Below are positions 1-11,100 of a stretch of DNA of 25,759 nt, piece by piece (within the stretch, counting starts at the first letter, position 1; each line of letters starts with the position of its first letter). This DNA comes from Botryllus schlosseri (Eukaryota; Chordata; Ascidiacea; Stolidobranchia; Styelidae), in NCBI GenBank assembly GCA_000444245.1, contig ATSW01002409.1, positions 1-25,759 on the forward strand, given 5' to 3'. The notes beneath the pieces are model-generated. The model did no database searches. It was not told the origin of the DNA and saw nothing but the letters and a program-made list of their open reading frames with translations. A program made the position numbers and the translations under genes.

Positions 1-74
1 GCCCTTGCTTATCTATCGACAACACTGGTCTAGTTCATCTCCTTTTGTTGTAGAGCTCTTGTCATCGACTGGAC

Positions 75-358
75 TGTTTTCAAAGTAGTAAATGTTGCTA
101 CTCAAGTAGGTGTAGAAGTAACGCTGTAGATGTCTACTTCGGCAGCCTACACATACAAGTACCAGTGTAGCGATTTCCAAGACATGCCATAGCTACTGCT
201 AGTGGAATTATTAAATAAAAGGTACCGCAAGAGTTAATCAGAGGTGTCTACTATGAAGTAGTCTACACACATATCCACTTAAGTAAGGAGTACAAATAGG
301 CTGAAAGTAATCGAGTAGTTCTGAAAAAGTAGAAGTACTCCGTTACTTACCACCTCTG
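75..358. repeat. hAT-like non-autonomous repeat, AAGTAGAAGTA-rich family, copy 1
   Basis: Begins with a tttcaaagtagtaa-type end and finishes ccgttacttaccacctctg. Inside are repeated ctcaagtag, tagaagta and tccaagacatg motifs, shared with at least six other stretches here. CAGAGGTGG ends with many short AAGTA words are typical of some hAT-derived short elements. An internal cagaggtgtctac at 239 may be the end of a second, shorter copy. No clean target duplication was found. Confidence 0.5.
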
Positions 359-1841
359 CATGCGTTGCATTACCTTGCAACTTGCAACAGCAGTAATATA
401 ACACTAACCATTTATAACAGAGGCCTTTTTAAGCAACTGAATATCCTACCCAGGACCAACCGCAATGTAAGGCACTTGTTGGCATGTCACGATATACTCA
501 GTTTGGATTGACAAGGGTTATGTTTGCAGTTTGTAATTGATGATTTTAAAACGAATGAAATACCGTACGCTACGTTTCCAGTCAAAAATAGATGAGTGAT
601 AAATATCTTACAGACATTGGCAATGTGATTTATTGTGAAATATTGACTAATGACTTCACATATTGATTATATTATTGCCTACGTGCCAATCTTTTTCGTA
701 ATAGCCTGACTTTCTAGAACGTTATTTTTAAAAGCTGTAACTACAACATAACATAACATAACATGGTTGGGTTATATTTTACAAATAATGTTTTTGTATT
801 TCTTTGTAAACCACAGAGTAGTAAAATGGATATTTATAGATGAGGACTGCTCCCATAAATGGATGAATTTATAATTCTTCAATGATCATCATGGGTAAGA
901 TATGTTGTATTTTTTTAACAAATAGTGTATATATGTCTCATTGTCACGTCCATGTCTGTAGTGAGACTTGTGTCGCAATAAATCAAATAATACTGTGATT
1001 TGCGTATCACAGATTCACAATGCAATAACTTCAATTGATTTAGCTTGTCAATTCTTTGAATTTAGATAGGCTACTGTAGTTTTTCATCAGGGAATCTTTA
1101 ACTACAGACAATCCAATAGCAGTAATACGGTATGTAATTTGACAGCAGTGGTGATTTATTAAGTGTTGGCCTGTAGTGCTGTACACAAGGTAGTAGTGAG
1201 CATATAAAGACATTGATTTCTGTAATCTCTTTGAAGTTAATCAACCTATATTGTTAGCCAGAGTTCCCGAACCGTAATTAATCACACTACCAGAACCCTG
1301 TAGGTAGCTGGTAAGCAGGTTATAGAAGCTGATTAGCTCAGCTGTGGAGATGTAAAGATATCTTAATTAGGCACAATTGTATGTGCAATTTGCAATTGTG
1401 CATGCATTGTATATCTAATCTCACTGTGCTTGAAACTCCGTCAATTTCAGTTTTCTGGCAAATTTACTGGCTACCGCATGATGCATAACAAGTTTAGCTA
1501 GATTCAATCTAGAAAAAGCAAAATTTTGGGTTTTAAAAAAAGAGTAGGCCTATTTAAAGTGATAAACTCTTCGATTAATTATTATGGAACTACCCATGGT
1601 AACCTACCGTAAATACTATTTTTTCTGATCCAAAATTTTCTTGTCTTGTCTATAAAAAAATTTGAGTCCGAAAATGTTCCAGACACTACAATAATGAAGT
1701 CTAATAATCTTGTACTTATAGAGAGTAGCTATGATTGCTTGTTGATATTGTTGTTACATAGTTCACATTGATACCCTTAACGGAAATAACTTTTATATCA
1801 TGGAGCGTTATAATAATATTTAGCCGTATTATGTTTTACAG
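359..1841. other. Upstream non-coding stretch
   Basis: AT-rich sequence before the first AREL1-like exon. I see no coding exon. A short tandem run of aacat units lies near 746-765, and taccgtaaatactattttt near 1608 recurs at about 5870-5915. It may contain the promoter and an untranslated first exon, but nothing supports a position. Confidence 0.4.
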
Positions 1842-1846
1842 TTCTG

Positions 1847-2159
1847 ATGATCATGTTTCTGATATCAGTGGTCTATTTCGTGGTCCGATGGGCCGTACGG
1901 ATGTACAACAACATCGCCGCCAGGGATAATGGGGGTCGTGCGCGGTTTTTTCGCTTGGGACTGACTTCTGAAGTCGTTGAATGGGGATGGACCGAACCCG
2001 TTGATGTCGGCGAAACAATGACATTCGTGGTCAAGTTTTTTAGCCTCGGCAACTGCCCCAGGAGTTTTGAGAATGTGAATAATTTTAAAGTGGAAATATC
2101 AAGGAACTCGTTAATGATAGCGCATGTCCAAGAGGCGGAACCGACTAATGAAAATGAAG
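1847..2159 (+). CDS. AREL1: AREL1-like coding exon 1 (membrane segment, start of filamin-like repeat)
   Basis: An acceptor (ttttacag) ends at 1841, so five bases of 5'UTR precede ATG-ATC-ATG; the first ATG at 1847 is chosen. Residues 1-20 are hydrophobic (MIMFLISVVYFVVRWAVRMY), as at the AREL1 N-terminus. Near residue 45, VEWGWTEPVDVGETMTF corresponds to the human VSWDWKDPYEVGHSMAF stretch that opens the filamin-like repeat. The donor gtaatg begins at 2160 and leaves the exon in phase 1, matching the next exon. An upstream untranslated exon is expected but was not identified. Confidence 0.85.
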
Positions 2160-5100
2160 GTAATGCGTAGTGCGATTATTTTTTGACATGTCAAAAAAAG
2201 TCAAAATTTTTTCAAAATTGTTTACAAAGTCAGCAAGCCGAATTGTCTTTGTTGCACATTTCACATTATGCACCTTTCAGCCTACTTTATACTGTGCTAA
2301 ATGGTTCTATACGGCAATAAATTTCGGAATTTTAATACAATATTGTGTAACTGACTGCTTCAGTTATTCATAAGTCAAAATTTTGTCAAAAAAGTTTATT
2401 AATGTCAAAAAATTTTGTTTTTCAGGCCAAAAAATGATAGCCCTAGTAATAAGCCTCGTTCAATGACCTTTACTATTCTCATTATGTTATGCATACACAA
2501 CACACGGACACAGACTTACACCAGACTTCTACAAATGACTGAATTTTCAAAGCTAGAACTACAATTATAACCACAACTAGCTAATAACTGATAACACAAA
2601 TTATCAAATTGCAAATGAGCTAACAAATATTGGGGATATCATCAACATTTCGAAAACGCATGGTTTTGAGTTTGAAATGGGAGGTTTCGTATTTTTAAAC
2701 GTACAACTAGAACTAGAACTACTCGAAAATACAGTAGTTAATTGACCATAAACCAACTAGATTGGCAGTTGTACAAGTCTGCACTGCACAAATAGATAAA
2801 ATCTACATAGGAAGAGAAGAAGTAGAATTAATTTGTTACTAATGGGAATAGTCCCATTATTGACAATGTTAAACTGCACGGATAGCTTCTGTGATAGTGC
2901 CCAATAAGCTGCTAAATTATTAAACGCCTCTTAATCTTTCGGAGTCTCCAAATCGGTTGTTGTGTTGTTGTTGTTATTGAAATGGTCAGGATTTATATTT
3001 AAGATGATAAATATTTTCAGTTTCAAACGCTCTCAAAGTGTCGTTCACGGTGAGGGCAAGTGGAGTTTATAGCATCACTCTGTTCGAAGACGGACGTCAT
3101 ATAGCTCGTAGCCCGTATCTTAAAACTTTTATAGCAGGTGAGTGAACTTATTTGCAATACCGGTAAAATACTTTGTTATAATACTGTAATGGAGTGTACT
3201 AAAATCTTAATAACCGATTTGGTTAATGTTGAGCACTTTTGTGCAACTATATAATCAAAGCATTGAAATGTAATGCTAATCTCTAGAAATACCTTATTCT
3301 CCCAGTAGTAACCTACAAATGTCCTGTCAGGCAATCACCTGTGGGATTTGTAGTACAAGCAAATATTATAAAACCACGAGTAAGAGCACTTTGAACTGAA
3401 TTGTTTGAAAGTTGTCATTATGACAATCATATTCTTGATCACCTTGTGTGAGGGAAACGTAAGCAAAGTCACGGTTTCAATATCTGTATGGTTTTTGGTA
3501 GTTCTTGCAGCAAAATCGCATGCATAGGATATCATCTATTCTGTCTGATTTGCTTTCTCCGTTAAATATTTCTGTGTAACGTCAATCGTTACTCGAGTAT
3601 GGTTCGACTGGCCAGATTCTCGGCTGCTTATGCATGGGTGTCTTGGTATCCTGTCGACGTGTGAATTTGTGCCAGTGTTGGCATGTTTTAAGTAGGGTTG
3701 CTCAGAAATAGTTTTCACTGGGTACCCCATGAAATTGTTAGGTTGATCAAATTATTTCTACATTACACATCCAATCGACACGCTATCATTTTCTTGATAG
3801 GCCCACCAGTGGCGAGACGAACCACTCTTGTGAAGACGTTGAATGCCATGTCAATTATGGCCATCACGCAAAACATACCGCACATGATCACTGTCGAACC
3901 GAGGGACGAATATGGGAATCAGTGCTCGAACAGAATCAATTTATTGGAGTTGAGAGACAAATTTTCGCTGATGGTGCTGGAGGTAATGGTGATTGTATTG
4001 AAATTTATTGCTTCATAAGATGCGATTACTTGAAGAGACTCTTTGATGTAGGGAAAGGGGGCACAATTGTACACCGTGAACCCGCATGAGGAATTAACAT
4101 CGCTTCAATGATTTAGTAGTGCCATATCAGTCATAATGAAGAGGCTGTTTGTTTTCGCCTGGGTCAGCGTCTTTGTGAGGAAATGAAAAATTTTTTTAGT
4201 TCTACGAACTTGTATAAATTTACATTGCTACTTTTCGATCGTATTTTCGGTGGATACATCTTGTTTATTGTGATTGAAATCAGTGCACAGCTTCGTATTT
4301 TCAAATCTTTTTCATTGAAAATAAAGCGTTTCGTGTTTGGCCATCGTTTCGCTCAAGTTCAGTCGTATTTCTGGATTCTAAATAAATTTATGATGAAAAA
4401 TGTGTTTCTAGGGCAATTATGCCCCACCTTCCCACACAGATCTTCATTACATAATCGAATCATTTACTTGTATTAAAATAAACCCGGATTTTTTCGGCTG
4501 ACACTCGTCAGGGGTAATCGTCAGCAACTAGTAGACAATTGGAAAGAACTATTTCTCCAACTTTTATTCAGTTAATGTCATATTTGGTGATACGATTGTT
4601 AATATACGATGTTCTTTCGAATTCTCTACTAATTGCTGACGGCTACCCCTGACGAGTGTCGGCCAAAAATATACAGGTTCATTTCAATATGAATATATCA
4701 CTAAAATTCAATTACTGTTGCTTGCATTGACTGGTACTTTTCTCAAGTACCCGTATGTATGTTTTATTCAAGGCCAATCCTTTTATTTTAGCTCGCAGAC
4801 GAACATGGATCTGCAATACCAGTCAGCACTGACTTGCGATTATACCATGATCGTTTTGTGATTGATTTATTAGTGCCACTGTCTGGCTGCTTTCATGCGA
4901 TTGCAACTTATGACAACGACTTGATATCAAATGGAGAATTCGATCTTATTGTGTTGTCAGGTACTGTATTACTCTGTGTAGTGTACCTACAGTTTTACAT
5001 TCATTTATAACAGTACACTAGCAGTGGCCAAAGTAGTCAGCATTGCTACTGATATATAAACTTCTTAACTTGTTACAAACGTTGTAAATTTGTACTTAAT

Positions 5101-8100
5101 TACCAGTAGAAGTAGCTATTTTCAAGACGGCAAAAATACTGCAAGTGGCAATAATAAATGAAAGATCTGGAAAGTACTCAAGTAAGTAGGATTTGCAATT
5201 AAAAAATCAGAATTGACCTGAGTACTTTGAAAGAGTAGAAATAGCTGCTTCGGTACTGACAACCTCTCTGCAGCCCACTTTGTTAGATCACCATGAAAAA
5301 CGATGGCTTTTGTTCATACAGATCGAGATCATTGAAATTTATTTTTGTTTTCACAGAAAGTGATGCAGACGAAGTGAAACAAAACGTTGAGAAGCGTAAT
5401 TTAAACGTTTGGTACGAAGCCAAACTACTAAATGTTGCACATGATCAATATTCTACTGTAAGTATTGCATTTAGACTTCAACTTGACATTAATATTATAT
5501 TTCCGGCTCCTAGTGTGAAAGGCAAGTGCTGAGACGGCATACCGTATATGGCTTGCTCAGTAGGACTGTTCAAAAATGACTTTTTTGTCAAATTTTACCG
5601 GCTAGTTGATAGAATCGTTAGGTTGAGTACACAACGTTGCACTTCAAATTTGACTCAATTCCATCCCGTGGACGCGTTGCTATAAAAGTATGAAAATTTT
5701 ACATTTGTTGTTAAAAAATGAAAATATATTTTTCAAAATTTACTGGCCACCCCTAGAAATTGTTATGCTGTTTAAAAGAACAATTTGAAACAAATTTGGC
5801 TCAATTCCAACCAGTAGAAGCGAAGTAATTGGATTAAAATAAATTTCATTAGAAAAAATAGTATTTACGGTAGTATTTAATATAATTTCCCACCGTAAAT
5901 ACTATTTTCTTAAAATCCAAAAATTTCTACTTCAATAGTCGAATTTGTTACACATGTTATTTTAGACAGCCTGACAATTTTATCAAGCCTGCAGTAAAAT
6001 TTGACAACATAGCTATTTTTGAACAGCCCTGTTACTCGATCATTAATCGCACATTTCTTTATCATTCCACCCTTAGCTTTCGTTAGATTGTTGAAAGCAA
6101 TGCAGCGAAAAATCCTGGAAGAGTTGTATACGGTATGCAGGAATTTTCACTTGGAAAGACTTTAAACTTGTTTTTCTTGTAGAATTTCAGAATCCTGGGA
6201 GGCTGTTCTCTTGAAACATACCTATTTCATGATCTGACAACATCAGCAAACTCAAGTTGACTCAAGCTTTTTATGTTACAGAATAACGTAGGGAAGCCGT
6301 CATTGGAGAAAGCACTTTCCATGGGTGACATGGCCACCAGCTCCAGCAAACAATCCACGTCGTTCAGGTCAAGGTTCAAGTCTTCGATCAGCTCGCATTC
6401 AAAACTTAAATCCGTATATGTTTACATCACGCCAAAGGTAATTTGCATTCTAGCCTTATATCGCGATTAATGCATGATCAACTTTTGGCAAGATTTTCAG
6501 ATATTGCTACGGTAGCATTCATGTAGATAACATTTACCAAATATATATCAATTTTGCATAGTTTTAATATATCATAAATGATGTAAATGTAATGCTGGTA
6601 ATGAATTATACATAAATGAATATATCTATTGCTAAAATCAGACTTTGTGTGCTGTTAGCCATGTATGTACCTTTCGATAATAGTCATTAGCTTGTTATTT
6701 TGGTATCTCATTCGATATGTGTGATGTAGTTTGGTAAGTGTGTGATATTATGTGGCAATGGTGTGTTATTCCATTTGATCTCCGACTCTTTCTCTCGTGA
6801 AGATTAGGTGTTATAAAATCACGATTATTTGTATTTTCAGCAAATCGTCGTAAAAGAATTTTATTTCAAGATTTTTCCCAAACGACTCCAATCGTTTCGA
6901 TTATGTCAAGCTACAAAGGTCGGTCCGAGTCATTTTAGTACCATTTACTTCTCGTAGACTGACTCGTTATAGACAGTTAGACACATATATTTATTAAATA
7001 CTGCTTGTGTCTTTTAGATGTGATACCAGTACTAACACTACAACTATTACAAGAGATGACACAACTATTTTTTGCACGCCTGCAATATAGTGTAGGTGTG
7101 TCCCTGATGCAATAAGTCACATTGCTAGTAACATATCAGAAAACATGCCAAGATCACAAATGGACTTCGATTCATACGGTGATTCATGCATTATTGGATC
7201 GTTCACTATGTTTTGTGTCGTTAATAGACCGTTCAGATCAATAACACGGATGATGGATGTCATTGCATTAGTCATCGACTGCCATTTTACGTCATAATAG
7301 GCTAATAAACCAATTGCGCAAAGTTCTGTCATGCTATAGAATATTTTGCTAAAATACCTGAATTAGGTTCAGTATGAAGCCAGTTTTTCAATACCAATTA
7401 TGCGTCCAACTCCTTAAGTTACAAAGATCGTGGTTTATATTAGTATGTACGTTATTATAGTTGACCTAAATATACCAGTACTTATCCACGGGGAATGTAT
7501 TTTAATACTATACTGTGTTACTTCTGTTGTTCTGCATTGTTTATTATCGTAAGTATATGTCCATTGTGTACATTTGATTTATTGATTTATTTTTTCAAAT
7601 TATAACTCAGTGGACTGATATGGAAAAAGCTATAATGTGGGCTACAATGTATACCGGGGGTTCCCAACCTTTTTACACCGCAACCCTCTTGAAAATTCAA
7701 TGGCCCCCTATTTTTTCACCTTTATCAGAAACGTTACTATGAATTTATACGGTAAGCAACAGTTCAAATTTTTTCATGCACCCCAGGTTGGGAACCCCTG
7801 ATGTTAACAATGTAAATATACCCAAATATATTCTGCAAATGGGTCAGATAACATTACTTCATGTTTATAAGAAAATCCAAAAAGATTGATGCTTAAATAT
7901 TGTAAGTTTGCAATTTTAACTCAAAAAATCTCATCGATTTGGGTGTTAGTTGGTGAAATTTATTCATCGGTTTCATATCACTGTGCGCTATCTCCTGAAT
8001 CATCCGGCCATTCGCCCGTTATTATGATCAACGACAACTTCCAACCCGCTTATACGTTGTCCTGTCCGAAGAGTTACCTGTTGATCGCGACGTTTGTTGG

Positions 8101-11100
8101 CATCTTGAGTAAAAATATCGATAAACATGGTAAGGCGAGGTTTTGTTGCGGTTATGACTGGGAGCACACATTTCAGGCGGGTCTGATTCGTTTGAAGAAA
8201 AGGTCCGTCATTTTCGTCAGGAATTGCTCACGCATCATAAGATACCGAGGTATTCTCGAGGGCAAATTCACTTGAATATCAAGAGGAACGCGATACTCAA
8301 TGACGTGAGTGACTGTTACACAGCTCGTTTGATTATACCGTTTTATCTGTAGTTGATATCGTCAAGGTGGAATCTAAGAAGCATGTGTCCATCTTTTCAA
8401 ATTCTGTGATGCTTTTTTCATTCTGATAGGAAATCAAGTTTTTGTAAACTTTTCTAATAGTTTCGGCCATATCTTGCCCATATTTATGTTTTCACATTGT
8501 CTCAAAGTCAACAATGGCCAAGAAAGAAAATGAATAATTTACATACAGATAATTTTCTCAAACTTTGTAAAATGGACCGAATAACCAACTTTGATTCCTC
8601 AACGACGATATGGAGTCTTCAATTTTTTGGTGTGATTTTAGATGCGACTAAATTGGTCTGCATAGCTAAGCGGGTTCAAGTGAAATCATAAATTTTTACT
8701 CAAGTAGAATGCTTTTCGCATAGTTTGAGAAGTAAATTCGAGGGAGTTGAAGGTGTCAGTTGAATAGAATATTGATATTGAAATAAACCCGGATATTTTC
8801 GACTGACACTCGTCAGGGGTAATCGTCAGCAACTAGCGGAGAATTGGAAACAACATTGTATATCAACAATCGTATCACAAAATATGGTGTCACTGTCATG
8901 GACGGTCTTTCCCCGTGACGCGAAATTTTTTGCTCAAATAAAATTATCCATTCATTTAAAAAGTAGTAGTACTTCATTACATTACTGACAAATTGTGTTT
9001 GCTTGTATGTTTCACCATCAAGAACATTATTCTGATGTCTTCAACTTGAAAATATTCCTTGAAACGCGCTTCTCAATCTCGTCCCTTCGCAATTTCTGTC
9101 TTACAGATGCACCAAGCACTTGAGCGTGAAGGATTGGGGTAAACTCTTTCAAATCAACTTCGAAGGCGAGCTGGGCGTCGATTGGGGAGGCCTTTGCAGA
9201 GAGTGGATCTCGGAATTATGCAAAAATATGTTCATACCGACTTCCGACGATGGCGAAGGCCACGAAAGCAAAGCCGAAAGTCTTCAAATGTTTCGAAGGA
9301 TGAAAGACGACAATCAAGGACTGGTGGGGAAATTGTCTGATGCACTTAATATGCAATGTGCAATCTGTCAATATATTCATATTGAAATTAACCCGTGTAT
9401 TTTTGAATGACACTTGTCAGGCGTTATCGTTCAGCAACTAGTAGAGAATTGAAAAGATTTTGCGATAGGACTGTTGAGATACACAGTTCTTTCCAATTCT
9501 CTACTATTAGCCCACGGTAACCTCTGGCGAGCGTTATAGAATGTATACAGAATATAGTGGGATGTATTGGAATACGAATGTGTTATTTAATTGAATGTCT
9601 TGTAAGTTCTGTGGTTTCTCTTCCACTTGATTAGTTTTGGCATGCGTTCAAAATCGCTACTTTTAGTAGTATTTGAGCCGAAATTTGGGGTGATACTTAA
9701 CAACATTGATTACTTTGAGTTCTTGTATGTGGGTTTAATTTCGATTTTTCACGAGTTGAGCCCAGTGGCAATCTTGATCGATCGATTTTGACAAATAATA
9801 TATTCCTCGGCGAGATCCAATCCTAAATCATTTTGCGCAGGTTCTACCAGCTTCCTGTTCTTCGTCCGGGGTTAAGTCAAGTTCTTTGAGTCTGCCGGAA
9901 AAATCGTCGGAAAATGCATTCTGGACAGCTGCTTCGAACGCGACCAGGTCAAGTTTATCACGGCCAGGTTCGGACGATCCTTCCTGGCGCAGATCATTGG
10001 CTTGGCTGTTACTTTCAAAGTGGATTTCGTCTTTGACTTTGCTCAAAATTCCCTGAGCATGCATTCTTGTATAATGGTTCAAAGTCACTACAATATGGAA
10101 TTACGAAGTGTGTTGTTCAGGGCTGAGGACAATTATTCGATTACTAGAATCTGAATCGGGCATTAATTCTAATGATTCAAGTTGAGTGGTGACAAATAAT
10201 TTTTTTCCAGTACCAAAATTATACGCTTCTTGCTGCTAAGAGTTGATTGATCAACGAGAATTATTGTTTCGATACTATTTTCCACTGTGTGAGGTTGTTA
10301 ACCTGGATTGTTCGTATTGCACCATACGAAACATGGAGTACAGAGCTGCACACGTTACTGTAAATGACATATCTGTGAACTCGTGATCAGACCTACAGCG
10401 TTGTCACAAAGTAAAGCAATGAAATAGACATGGTCGAAAACTATCAAAATATCTTTAACGTGATGCGGGATTGACATGATATTCTCTGTGGTCGCGTCAA
10501 AGGTACATATTTCAACTTTCCGCGTCGTTCATACTACTGTGTTGCCATAATGAGTTCTACTCGACTTGAAGCCTATACTTAAATCAGTTCTCGATTTTGT
10601 CTAATCCTAGTGTTGTTGTCACAGCACAATGCTTTTACTTGTATGTCGTGTGCATACTGAATTACTGATAAGTTTCTTGAGGTTTTTGAAGCTGCCCAAT
10701 GATGTTCTTATGTCTCCTGGTGAGACAAATTCAATAAACGATCCATCTATCTTGTCAGCACTTCGAAAGCGACGATCCAGAGCTTTTTAAGACGAAAATC
10801 CGATATATCATGGAAAACGATGTGGCGGATTTCGATTTGTATTTCGCCGAGGAGGAGTATTCGTCAGACGGACAACTTTCAGAGGTGCGCTGTGGCAAAT
10901 TATTTCTTCTGTTTTAATGTTGGATCGTGAAATTTGTTGTATTTTGTGTTTGCCGGATGTCTTCTACGAATACACCGAATAAACACATGAATTTTTCACG
11001 TTCTCAGGTTAACATGGGTCAAAGTAGTCTTACTTGGTGCTCGAGTAAAAGTAACGTCATAAATTTTTACTCAAGTACAGGTAAAAGTAAATATTTCTGG

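Noticed and set aside
746-765. Tandem aacat units as a CRISPR-like or regulatory array
   Set aside because: Only about four 5-base units; an ordinary short tandem repeat.
3536-3730. Minus-strand 64-codon open frame upstream of AREL1-like exon 3
   Set aside because: No recognisable motif; lies inside an intron with no independent support.
9828-10088. 86-codon minus-strand open frame with protein-like, Glu/Asp-rich composition
   Set aside because: It is the antisense of a HECT exon: the + strand encodes FITARFGRSFLAQIIGL with the expected splice sites and phases.
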